Below, one piece after another: positions 27,601 through 40,411 of a stretch of 64,000 nt of DNA. Under the pieces are notes generated by a model. That model searched no databases and was not told where the DNA came from. It was given only the letters and a program-made list of their open reading frames with translations. Source of the stretch: Motacilla alba alba. Its lineage: Eukaryota > Chordata > Aves > Passeriformes > Motacillidae. The stretch is from the NCBI RefSeq assembly GCF_015832195.1, contig NC_052017.1, positions 106,490,929 to 106,554,928 on the forward strand, written 5' to 3'. How positions within the stretch are numbered: position 1 is the stretch's first letter; each line of letters opens with the position of its first letter. A program made the position numbers and the translations under genes.

Positions 27601-28704
27601 TGTGCAATTTCGGACAACTCTTTTTTAACCACTCCTCTCCCCAGGGCTACCACCCCCGTAGGACAGCTGGCAAAACAGACTACATGCCCATGCCTCCTCT
27701 GCTCCAGTTCACAGAATAAACCTGGCAACTCAATTTACCAGTGACAATGACAGCACCCAAAAGATACTAATCCCTTGACCGAGGTTTGTTGTAGCTGCTG
27801 AAGTGCAGGCACACGGTTCCTTTTGCTGACTCTACAAGCGAGCAAAAGCCTTCCACAAAGGAGGAGGGCAGCCGAGGGCAGTAACATCAAGCTAAGATTT
27901 GCCAGGGCTTGTCTGTCAGAGGACAAAGTTTTGCATTTTAACCACTTTTGGCACATTCCACATTCGGTATTTTCAGGAGCTTTCGAGGATGTTTATGAAA
28001 CAACTGCAGGGTAGGCAAGTAAATTGATGGCGGCACAAAGAATGCCTTCCCACATTCTTCTCCCATGCTCTTACTGTTGAAGTAAATGAAGATGTAGTTT
28101 ATGTTTCTGTAATTACAGTTTGTTAAAAGGAGAACAGGTTGTTAAGTTATGGTAAGGAGCCCATGAGCCTGTCCTCTGCTTTGAATACCACAGCAATGTA
28201 GATTTTACTGAATAAAAAGACCAGACAAAACATTACTCAGAGAGGGTCTACACTCCGATGCCATCCAGCATAATCTGCAATAGTCACATTAATCAAACCA
28301 ATCAATTGGAAATTGTTCTTATGAGAGCTATTTTAACATAAGTCAACACTGTCAAGCTTCAGTCATCTAATATTTACTGAAAGGATAATACTACACATTT
28401 GCTCTATGACATTTCTGTACCATACATCATCAGCTGTTTGCTTTTAATCCTGAATTTCCCCCATTAAATACTTACAGCATTTATACAGCCTCGTAAAACT
28501 CCAGTACAAAAGAATAAGCCACCAGAACTTTCCCCCATACATTACTTATCAACTTAACTATGTAACACAATGTGAAAGGTTTATGCACACCAGCTGGATC
28601 TCATTACAGCTAAGTTTCTGTCTTTTTAAAGCGTACTTTATCTGGAATGCTGAAGTCCCTTAGAATTTTACTTAAAAATACCGAGCTGACATACACACAA
28701 CTCT

Positions 28705-28753
28705 CTATTTACTGAGTTAGGATGCTAACTCAGGATGCTAACTCAGTAAATAG
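28705..28753. repeat. Inverted repeat with 16-bp perfect arms and an internal direct repeat
   Basis: CTATTTACTGAGTTAG at 28705-28720 is matched by its reverse complement at 28738-28753. The 13-mer GATGCTAACTCAG occurs twice back to back, spanning 28721-28746, so part of the right arm is a tandem duplicate. The structure suggests a template-switch event during replication. Confidence 0.85.
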
Positions 28754-31700
28754 GTTCACAAATTAAACCTGTGGACACTTATTTCTGGATGCACCAGATT
28801 CAATTCAAATATCTGAAATATCTGAAGCCAAATGAACACCTCAGCCTAATTCAGCCTTCCCCTCCTAACTATAACTACAACTAGAGATGCTACTCTTTGC
28901 ACAGTAAGAAAACCAGCAAGGAAAGTAAGAAAGGAAGTTTCCAGATAGCATTGGTATCACTTCCCTACCAATGGGTGCAAAGGCTCAGAGCTACACCAGC
29001 TTTATATAGCAAGTTACATCTAAAAAACAGGAATCTGAGCTGTGATGAATTCAGTAGGAAGATGATCAAAGAGTTTGCTAAATACCCAGATGAACCAAAG
29101 AAGGCTTGTCAAACACTTTGGTATTACCAGTTGAGAGATTCCTGTTCAATCGTGAGGCAAGAATTGCGGTTTAATAAAAGCACAGAACAAAACCAAGCAT
29201 AAAAAATCATGTGCAGTGATTTTATTTTTGTTGTATATTTGACTGTAATTACTGTCTTAAGTACTTTAATTGCCTGGCATCTCCTGAAGTGCCTTGCCTG
29301 TGGGGAGGGGAGGCAGGGCAGTTTATAGTTTGTTATTAATGAATGAAGTACAAACAAGTTTACCTTGTCTGTAATCAACATTCCCATCAAAACAGTTTGA
29401 GAGGAAAATGTAAAGGGGTCCATACATCCCACAGGCCCAATGCAACTCTGTTAATGTCTGCTTCTTAATGGTTAATGTGCTTCTGACATCACACCTCAGA
29501 GTGAGAAGTGGCAAACATCTTTATAACGCCCACATGAAAAGCATCGCCTATCTGTCTGTTTGTGTTCTCTTCTACAGACATCTGCTCTTGGCCACTGATG
29601 TGGGGATGGGGTATGGGGACAGGCCCCATAGGACCTTCCTAGCATGCATTCTAGGTGAGAAAATGGGGTATGCAAGCAAATCTGTAGGGTCATTTACAAT
29701 AGTGCTGGAATGACACACATCCAGCCCTTCTTCACTAGAAATAATTTTTGCCTGGAGTGGAAATGGAGTGGAGGGAAACAAGAATAAATGATGAGAAGCA
29801 GCTCACACAGGATAAAATAAAATATAATTGTCTGCTTCATTAAGAAATTATTAGAGACAAGAAGCCATAAGTAAAAGTCAGTGAGTTATATGAAAAAGAT
29901 GGTAAAGCCAGGAGGATGGAGAATCAAACTGCTATTTTTCACGATTAGTGAAAGACACAGAGTGTAGAAATTTGCCCATTAGTCTTGTTTTTCCACTGAA
30001 ATTGGTACAGGAGTCTGCTGCTTTGAGGTAACATCACATCAACAGCCTAGCAGACCACCCAGGCAAAAAGTGCACCACTGGCAGAGCAAGCTTCCTCTTG
30101 TGGCTGTCGCCCTGTCCTGCTAGTCAGGAGCTCACCTGTGGGGCAAGAGCAACTCTTCACCACCTAGGCTGCCAACAGCAGGGACAACCAGCACGAGTTC
30201 AGTAGCTTCCACTGCAAGCATACTTGCCCACTAAGACCCAGACTGAGACTGCTAATTTTCTCACAAGTCACCAAAAAATGTGCTTTAGGAACAGGTAACA
30301 CACTTTCCATTTTTTACAGATGGGGACCTTTTTCCCCACTTTTTTTTACAATTTTCCCTAGTGCAGCCAGAATAATATCTCTGCCATCTATCCTGTATCC
30401 TGCTTACAGCCTTCCATTAGCTGGTCCAGCATCTCCAACACTGTCATCTCCTGTGTCTTAAAACACGACTTACTTTGGTGGCACTGTCCCACTGGCATGC
30501 AGGCAGCACGCTTGTTGCCCCAGGGAAGCATGATGCTGTGGTGGCCACTTTTCTCCACAGTTAAACACAATTTTCAAGTCACAAAATGGCCAGCATATTT
30601 GACAGTTTCTCCAAAGCCCATTCCTTATACAACTGTGCTCAAAGCATCCTCCTATTATTGTTAAAAAAGCAGATATTGCTGATCAGATGAACACTTCCCC
30701 TTGAATAAGTTTCTTATAAAATGCACAGTCATGTATCTTAATATAGCTGCATATATAAAGCATGAAAGCAGGCCCTGTAAATATTGATTTGAGCCTCCTA
30801 CTCATGTAGACGCATAGCCAGAAACTTGACAGAAGAGATCATAAAAGTTTAAAATATATTTATGAAAAAAGTGGAGTACAGTATGATAGCAGCTTAACTT
30901 CTTCTCAAGAATGGGATGCTGAAAGCTAGCACCCAGCCATCTACCTACCAACAAGAAATTCCTGACTTCTCAGAGCAGTGACACTGTGTGTTTCCTTAGG
31001 GGAAAAAAAAAACTAAAGTGTTTTGATCAAGCACACCACCGAGGCATTTAAGGTTGTCATGTAACATGAACTGACTACACAAGAGAAATTCAGGCATTAA
31101 CATACAGAGAATAGACTAGCATGCACAAGTCATTTTGGATGCAGACAGCTATTCATGCAAATAATTCAACAATCCTAGTATTCCACTAGGAAACTGTGAG
31201 TCAGATAAACATGGGTAAAACATGACACTCCAACTGTCTCCCCTCGACCCCATACACTTCCCGAGTGCCCTCCCACCACACAGTGGAGCTGCTCTCCCTG
31301 TTTGGCATCCAGGTGGGATGAAGCTGTCTTTGAAAGCAGGAACCCACCGGGGTTCTCCTCAGGAATTTTATGAAGTAGCTCAAGGATTAAGAGAGTTTAG
31401 GACTAGCTTCTACAGTGCTCTGATCAAAAACATGCTTTCCCAACTTCTTCAGTGAGCTTTAATAAGATGCGAATGAGAAATTGATCTGGACACTTTAGTT
31501 AACAAGGAGTATTTCAAGTAGCTTGAGGAAACTACTTTATTGTCCATTAGGCATAAAACCAAACACAATGCTTACAGGCCATTTTACCACCGTGCTGACA
31601 GCAGATTTCTTTCAGAATACATACCCGAGAACCAAGGCTTACTACAATACAAAACTCTACAGGAAACCACTGTTTTAAATTTCACATTTTTGAAGGTTAA

Positions 31701-33240
31701 GGAAAAAAACACTTTAGATTTTAGTTCCCCTAAGAGGCAATAATACAACGCACTTAAATGAAGTCCCACTCACTTTTTTTTAAACTCTAAAGTTGAAGAA
31801 AACTCAGACTTCCCTCCCTGCCCCTTAACTGTTATTTTATATTTTCCTCTAGCTTTTCTACTTTAAAGAAAAACATGCATAGTTCTTCCTTGCCATCCCT
31901 CTGGGTCCATCATTTCCTTGATCCGATTTTGTTTCAGTGCACCTACTAAATTTGTTATTTAGCATTAGGAAAGAAGGATGTTTTTTCCCCTAATTTCTTC
32001 CTCCAATTTTAGCCCCTCTCCTCTCCAAACAGAGACATAATTTTTTACTCCCTGAATCCATTAAACTAATCCAGCAGAAGCACACTGGCATACAGAAGTT
32101 AATCTAGTTCCCGAACTGATATGCTGCAACAAGATAGTTGGTAAGGTATTCTCACCCTGCTTTTCCTCTCCTTCTTATTTTCCACTTCAACTTATTAATT
32201 CCATCTCTTTCTTCTCACAAAGTAATCATGCTCTGCCTTCAAAATCCTGCTATCTCAGTTATTTAACCTTTCTGGCCTCCTGATAGTTTGGAAAGCTCAC
32301 ATCTGCTCCTTTCTCCTCCTAAAATCTAGTCCCTTCAGACAAAGTAAATAACAGCTATTTCAGACAACTATCATTAACGTTAAAGACAATTAAAGCTTTT
32401 CAGGGTGGGGCTTTTTTGGAGCTTTTTGATTTTTCTTAAGACTGGGGTGAGGGGGAAGACATTTTAATTTTTCCTTCTAGCATTAGTTCCCTTTTTGGGA
32501 GGAGAGCCTGAGAAGACCCACAGAACCCCTGAGCCACAGGCGGGGCTGCATGGCCACTGCTCCAGCAGCAGTGCTCCTGTGGCTGGAGCCTGAACCAGCT
32601 CCCTGCAGGAGGGATGGGGCCACGGAGGGCACTGCCAGCCCCTGTGCCAGGCCAGGGGCAGCTGCTGACAGGGTTAGGGTAGCTGGGTAGCTCTGGCAGC
32701 TCTGCCGCTGGTAATCTATGCAGAACAATGCCACAACACCACTGCATTTCACAGCAACTAAGCTGGCAAGATCATAACCCTGTAGCAAAAGAAGTGTCCA
32801 GTCAAATCAGTCCAGCACTTTACAGAAATAAAAATGCCTTAATAAGTTAGAACAGTCAGCTGAGTTACCAAGCAGGAGGAGGAAGAGGAGTGTGTTTTGC
32901 TGTTTTAGCAAAAATTTGGACATAGGCCTTCTATATTAAAAAAAATAATTCTAATCTATTTTATTTTTTTCCTGAAAAGATACAGATTTGACCTGATGCT
33001 TTTGTATCTCTCAACAATTAAAACAACATACACAAGCTCCTGAATATTTTACACGGCAATCACAGTTACTACCATATCATTATCCTGTACTGCAAATCTA
33101 GCCTACTATTAGTCACAATCCCAATTATATCCACTGGCAGTCTGGAAGCAAATACACTGAGACTGAGAAAAACTGAGTGGTTAAAATTCTACTTTAGCAC
33201 AAGAAGGAGAGATCTTTTCTTAATGAATTACCACAATAAA

Positions 33241-33320
33241 CTCTGAAGTCTTGAATTATCTTCCTCTGTACCATGGGGATAATTTTGCCAGTTACACAGT
33301 AGTGTAGTGCTACTTCCATA
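33241..33320 (+). repeat. Possible ancient L3/MIR-like fragment
   Basis: TTATCTTCCTCTGTACCATGGGGATAATTTTGCCAGTTACACAGTAGTGT recalls the 'tctgtaaaatggggataataat.ctgacctacctcacagg' section of the same ancient family. Only one block is recognisable, so this is weak. Confidence 0.35.
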
Positions 33321-33862
33321 CATCAATACAATGCATTAGCAACTCAACTAATACTATATTTAGTATTGATCACTGTACATTCTACATGTCTTGCTCATTT
33401 TGACACATTTGTACTTCCTAGCTAGAATAAACCTCATTTTCCTTAGCTTTTTTTTTAGTTTCTTACTTTTGATACTTTCCAATGCCTAAACCTGAAGAGA
33501 ACAGCTTGTATCTAGAGTACTGCCAGTGGAAACAAACAAACAAAAAAATTGTATTCAAGTGCATTTCAAAAGTAACACACTAAAAGTCTCCCAAAAAAGG
33601 TAACTTACAAAGACTTCTAAGAGATAAAACCAGTAATAAGGTTACTTTGAAAGTGTGTCAAATACCCCAAAAGGAAAGCAAAACTAAAAGTTCTGAAAGG
33701 ACATAAAAGTTATTTTTGCTTTTCAAAAATCAAACTGTAACTGTTTTACACATACTGCTCTGGATTGGCAGCAGCTTCAGAAAGCCGATTTTGCAGCAGT
33801 TTGAGGCTGACACCAAAACCACGTTAGTCCCATTCTGCCTATTTTATTTTCAAACAGTACTT

Positions 33863-33881
33863 GGGGGGGGAGGGTGGGGGG
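33863..33881 (+). repeat. G-rich tract with quadruplex potential
   Basis: Eight G residues, AGGG, T and six G residues form a compact G-run cluster in otherwise AT-rich intron. Confidence 0.6.
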
Positions 33882-36800
33882 AAGCAGATTCAAAGGCTGA
33901 GGAATTTTGCATTGCCATCCCTGCTAAGGAATATAACTTCTTCAAATGCTCATGCTGGAGAAAAAAGAATCATACTCTTACCAGATTCAGTCAGTTCTAG
34001 AGAACTTAAGTTTTGCTCACACGGTTTCATGGACCACAAAGCTTTGCCTTATCTGTTCTTCTTCAAAGAACAATTACTTTTCTATTCCCAAGTCAGTCAG
34101 TCACTGATCAGTGTGTGTTTTTCAGAGAAAGTGTTTTGGTTTTGTTTTTTTTTTTTCCCCAAGAAACTCTATTTTCAAAGAGATAATCAGCAAGATACAT
34201 ACTTCAGCATTACTAAATTAAGAGACAAGAGAAAATAAACCGAAAAGCTCAAGAGGTGGTTCTGAACTGCTGATTAGTCAAACTGTGCAAGCTTACAGCA
34301 TCTTATTATTTCCCCCATCCCTTAAAAAGCATTTTAAAAACTTGAGCAAAAACCTGGTCTTGCAACAGTCTAGGGAGAGCTTGCAGAAACTACTGTATCA
34401 TGACATTTTCTAAACCCAAGATGGAAACTAGTACTGATCAACTTGATAAAAGCCTACAAAAAGCATCACCACAAACAGCCAGTTATCACTGTCATATCTG
34501 AGATAAGGAGGAATAGCATGCAAGTTTTTTTTGTGACTAGCCAGTGCTGCTAGTTATAAAATCATTAGAAACACAGGGAAACCCTCAAAAAGGCAATCAG
34601 TTGAAGCAGGCTCCCTCTTTATCTGAATTTCAAACAGTTTGTACTACAGCCATAGGATTCTGTTAGGACATCTGTGCTCCCGTTTACACTTTCCAACTTG
34701 TCAACCCAACTCTCAGCTAGGTCCTCCCAGTTTGGCATCAGAAGTAGATGGGTTAATTACAGCACTTCAGATGACTCGAATTCTTCTGAATGGGGCGATT
34801 TCAATACAAGGGAAGGAATTTATCAGGCATGTCACAGGTGAAACTGCCAGCCCTTGTTAAGAAGGAAGGAAGGAAGCTATTTAAGTCGACTTCATCTTCC
34901 TTGCTTCTACTCTTCCCCACATTTCAGACAAAAGGTCAAAAAGAGTCTCAAGCCATCCCAAACAGAAATGAAGTGAGGAGTGCAACACGAGCGGATTTCC
35001 CCTTCTCTTTCACGCTAAACCCACACACCCATGCTCCCACCCCCACACTGCCCAGACACACCACACGCTTCTGCTGCTACTTCTCCAGGGCAGCTTTCAA
35101 CCAGAGGATGCTCAGAAATTAACCACTGGTGCTACTGAGCCCAAGAGTTTCAGTGCTGTCCCTTGGTGTGCACTGCAGACACCTCACCCATGAAACAACA
35201 GCTCTCACCAGCAAGCTGAGGACAAGCTCCCCATCCGGTCACCCTGCATCAGAGTAAGAGCTCAGTACAACTACACTGGACTTGAATGACTCAAAGCCAA
35301 GGCATCAGACACAGGATGCTGCCCTTACTGCAGACCGACCTCCCTCTGCCACTTTTGAAGCCTCCTAGAACCATTCACAGAAAAACCAACAGCAGCAGAA
35401 GAAGCAGCTAAAAATATTGCTGTGGTGAGTAAAAGCTCAGGATTCAGCTGAAGGGTGTTGAGAAATCACTCTTGAAATTTTTCCAGCAATCTCTAATTTT
35501 GAATACCCATAAGCAGACACACGCACACAAAAAAGGCTTAAAAGAAGGTGTTTTAGGGAAGTCGTACATTGATGCATTACATTTCTGACAGGCTGACACA
35601 GAAGTACCAACAGAGTACACACAGGTGCCAATTTGCAGGGGAGCCCGAGAGCTGTGGCTCCTTCATTAGAGCTACGAAGCAGAAGAGTCTCAACTACACA
35701 TGTTCCTCTTCTTCTCACTCCTGATATCAAAAACCAAACTAAAACAAACAACAGCATCATCAGACCTGGTCCCTGGGCACTTTGAGGAGGAGAGTGAGAA
35801 GGGAAGCACTGTAGTAGAGTTAAGCTCAACTCAGAAATCACCCCAGCACATCCACAGGACTTTTTGGATAAGGAAACAGGAAAAGGAATACCAAAATTCC
35901 TTTGGAAAGGAAAGCCAAAATTCAGCTTCACACCTTGCCTCCTGTAAGGAGTTTTCTGCTCTCTTCCCTTTACACAAACAAATGCTCCAGCTTGTGTTAC
36001 CTGAACAGCACCTACCAAACAACCTCCCTTCCACCACAAGCTACTCTCACTACCAAAACAGCTCTACTCTGTCCTCATCTCCTACACCCACCTTGGGGAA
36101 GGATTGGTTTCCTACAGCTGGTGACACTGTTTGAAAAGAAGTGATTACCTCTTTCCAGAAGTCACACAATAACGCATTATATCCATATTACGTGACCTCT
36201 TTTAAGTGCCAAGAACACTGCAAACCACATCAGAACACTCAGGCTAGGATTTGAAGAAAGTCAGAAGGCCCAAGGAGGTGCTAGCTCAGAACTGTGCTAT
36301 ATGGAGCAGATGTGTCCTAAACATACAGTGAAAAAAAAAAAAAAATTGGTAAAGTGGATGGGGCTTTAAAATATCATTCAATTTCCATTTCATTAAAATG
36401 ATCTGTCCAAGCTACAGAAGTGTACTCGTGCACACAAAAGGTGAGCTTATCAATGAACTAAGAATTTATTGGAAATGTTTATAATACATTTGTGCACTAC
36501 AGTTTTGATTATTTTTGAAACTAGAAGTTGTATTAAGAACACATCAAAGACACATGTTCTCATCGGGGATTAAGTCCTTAGCAAGTTTGAAGGTTTTCAG
36601 ATCAACTAAAACTGGCTGAATGCAAAGCATGTAAATTTCTAAAAGCCCAGAAAAGCCATTTTTCCTTGTTGATAATCCCCAAAAAACAACCAGAACAGAA
36701 TTCAATTGTACATCTTCCAATGTTACTTTCAGATCAAGGTATTACGAGAAGTTCCAATCCCTTCCTTATTCCCCATTCTAATGCCTAGAAGATTCTGAAA

Positions 36801-39203
36801 GCATTCCCTGGAAACATGATTATATATTTTTACTGTCTCAACACTAATAAATCTCTTCCACATCAGATAAAATGCAGTTACCAACACTTGTCCCTTGAAT
36901 CCAAAATATGATAAAAAAATTATCTTGCACATACATATTTGGCTACATGCCCTTAACAATTTCCTTCTGAAAAGAAGGGTGCATTTGTTGCTTCAGAAAC
37001 AGAAAAGCAAAATGATAAGAAAGGACACAGGGAAAAGGATGAACAGAAGGGTTTCGAAAGTGGCTGAAAATCTACAACATCTCTAATTAGGTTCCAGCTT
37101 CGAACACAATAGTGGGGGTACCATGGCCTGTTATCAAGTTTATAGCCAAGGGCACAAGACAATACAACCCCACATTCAATTTAATTACAGCCTATGGCTT
37201 TTGCAGTAGTGGTATGTTTCAAAGGGTTTAAGCACTCATTTATTTCTACACCATACATGAAATAAGGCAGCTCCCTGTCACACAGACTCACCAATTAGAC
37301 TGAGCAGTTTCTGATCTCTTGCTCTCTAGAAACAGAGCAGTGGGCAATGGGAAATCTTTTACAGGATAATCACAGAATACTTTTTATGTTAAAAAAAAAA
37401 TCAGCTCTCTGCTGCCTTTAAGCTTGTGCATTTTATCTTTGATGTGCATAGAGTACCAACATAGTAATTTCAGATTCTATAGGATGTAAAAGACTGTCAA
37501 AATACAGCAGCACCTTCAGTGATGTTGGTTTTTTTTCCTCCTTATTGTATCACAAAAGTCATATTCATTTGAGCTACAAGGAACTGGTCACCTCTTGCAT
37601 TCCTGCCATTGCTGAAGGCTGGACAAAACAAGTTCTTCGACCAGCTCATTTGATGCAACTAAATAAAATTAGTCTAACATCTAAAAAGGAAAAATATTTT
37701 GAAAAATTAAGTGATAGTAGAAATCACCAGCTGAAATAGTTGCGCAATTTAATGCCTCCAACATATCATGCCAATGCAACCAAGAGGATCTACAAAGAGA
37801 GTATTGGACCTTTAGCTCCACAGCCACCATTCTAAATGCATGTATCAAAACACCATTCTTGGATCTGCTCTGAAATACTCTCCCAAGTCACCTTAAATCA
37901 ACTTCCTAACAGCTAATTCAACATGGAACAACCTCAGCCAAGGAAAGAAAAACCAGTTCCCTTCATTCTTTCCAGTGCATGTACTGCCCCCAAAGCTGTA
38001 TATAAGATCACTATGCCTAATCTCTATTCTGCTTGTCTTGTACTCATCTTGGAAAACACTCACATGCCTACCAAGCTTCATGTTCATTATAAGGAATGTG
38101 TCCCAGGATATCCTATTTTCTTAAAAAGAAAAACCCTATCTCTCTTCAACAATCTTTAGAAGCAGTCACTTACAAACAACACTGACTTCCACCCGTAAGA
38201 GCCATAGCCAGGATTCCTGCATTTCACTATGGAGATTGGTAAGAAAGCTCTGGGGACCATACTTGACACCACTACTACTTTATCCCCCTGCCCTCCAAGG
38301 ATTTCAGAGCAATTTTCATGAGTATTAGGTATAATAGTCCCTTCTACAGATCTACTTTCCACATCTGTAACTTAACAGAAGATCAAAAAACCTTCCTCAC
38401 TAAAAAATCTGTAACAAAGTAACAAACAGTAGCCTCAACGGTAGATACAATTTCTTAAACCAGAGATTAAAGTTTCTTTAACATTTTCCTTCTACAATTT
38501 TAACCTCAGTGCTTCTTTTAAAAAAGACACCTAGCAAATTCCGGATTTTCTTGCAACCTGGGATAATCCAGTGATCGAAGAGAAGAGCGCTAACTATGCA
38601 ATAGGGCAGCCAGCACAGCACTAACCTCTGAAACCTGATCAATAGCAGTACTGTCACAAGAACTAACAAGGTCTTTAGCAGTCATCAGTCTTAATAGCCA
38701 CTGTACTTCAAGCCCTTAAGATAGGGATATTGCTGCATCTATTACCCTGGTAGAACTAAAGCCTAGCATCTTTACACCACTGTCCTAAGCATCCTTCCCT
38801 GAAGCTACCTGATGAGCTCTCCTGCCCTGCATGCTGGGGAAGCACCTACCAACGATGCTGGTCAGAGTACTAGAGACACTTGTACAAAACACAAATCTAT
38901 TTTGTGGCCATTTAAGGAATGTGCAGGATGTTCCCAGGTCAGATTCTTATTTGCTTCCTCCAAAATCCAAGACTAAAAAGGGTTAGACTTGTTAGCTACT
39001 TTTGATTTGCTCCCGGTTGTGCCTACTGTCCACTCATATTCCTCACGTGCTATTGTCCTGCCTTCTTTTGCAAAACCTGCAGCCAGAACTAGATTTCTGG
39101 TTCAGGTCAAAGTAAGCCCTTCAAATAGAATGTGAGGAAATGAAAAGGCATATGCCAGATCAAAAGACAGCAAAAAGGGCAACTCTAAATTTAAAGCAGA
39201 AGG

Positions 39204-39250
<47 letters not shown>
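39204..39250 (+). repeat. Poly(A) tract, 47 bases
   Basis: An uninterrupted run of 47 A residues is followed by GAAAAAGG. I saw no recognisable retrogene or SINE body immediately 5' of it. It is the longest homopolymer in the window and is probably length-unstable. Confidence 0.9.
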
Positions 39251-39252
<2 letters not shown>

Positions 39253-40282
39253 AAAAGGTATTTCAAGATTCCCCAAAACAGCTACAACAAATGCACATGG
39301 CTCAGGTTTTAATGACCAAGCTTTCAGTAGATATCTTAATAGCTAATGAATTCTTCACAAACAGGCCAGAGAAACACAACTGAGCTACAGAACAAATGTA
39401 ACCAAAGCATTTGCAAGTGACAGGCAACTCTCCTCCCCCCAGCAGAGGCCAAACTATTTTCCTACACCTATTTTTGGGTATTACTACTGTAGTAAGTTCA
39501 GCATGTACCAGATCTATAAAACCCAAAAGCTACCACCACATTGTAGCATCAAAAGTTCAAGCTTTAGCTATTGTTCATCTTTCAGCAACATGGGAGATGA
39601 ACAACAGCCAAATTACATCTCTCTGTCATCAACTTGAACTGAAGTACTGCTGTCAGTGGCAGGAAAATTGCTACACTTCAGAGCAAATAAGGACTGAAAA
39701 GAAAGTTGTGCCATGATGGCAGTGCTGTATGCTTAAAATACACTATAAATGCTGCTCTTAAGGCTAAAACCTAAAGCAATAGTTGGATCAAGATGAACAT
39801 TTAATGTACCTTTCCTGAGCTCTGGAGGAGGTTCCTACAAACTCGGTGTTGAAAAGACAATTCAGGGCTAAAGGAAAATTGGGAGCTACAACACAAAAGC
39901 ATAGAATTAACATTCTTGCTCAGACAGTCAATGCAAACTGAAGACACCCCATTTAGTACTTTAATTTTCCACACTTTACTAAATGCTATTAAAAAAAAAA
40001 AAAAAGAAAACCAAAACTCACAGTATAAAGTATATATGCTAAGAAACCCACACATTATGCCACTACTTTTTCAACAGAGTATTGGACAAATCCATGAGTT
40101 CTGCACAATCTGTCCCCTGGAAGACTAATTACAAAGACAACCAATAAACCACAAACTTATGACCTTCATGTTTTCAAGGAATCAGTAATATTTGTCAACA
40201 GTGGAATTTAGTGTCATGGTACTTGATGAGATATATTCAGTAAAAAGGCCTAGAAACTCTTTGTTTATAATTAAGCAATAAC

Positions 40283-40411
40283 GATTGAGGGCCAGGGCAT
40301 TTCCTGGGGATTAATGACCGGGCTGGGAGAGCCAATGGCTTGAGGCAATGCCTTGGGCCATTAACCTCAGCCAGTCATTAATTTCCCCAGGAAATGCCCT
40401 GGACCTCGATT
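40283..40411. repeat. Near-perfect palindrome of about 130 bp
   Basis: The left arm, with perfect core CCAGGGCATTTCCTGGGG at 40292-40309, is repeated in inverse complement at 40385-40402. Outside the cores the match continues (GATTGAGGG against AATCGAGGT). Inside, ATTAATGAC, GGCTG, AATGGC and AGGCA find inverted partners, with an apex at AGGCA-A-TGCCT centred on 40348. There is therefore almost no loop. It could be a domesticated palindromic transposon remnant of the conserved vertebrate type, or a structured RNA. I cannot assign it to a family. Confidence 0.85.

Noticed and set aside
32678..32690. Telomere-like GGTTAGGGTAG
   Set aside because: Less than two hexamer units, so it is not an interstitial telomere array.
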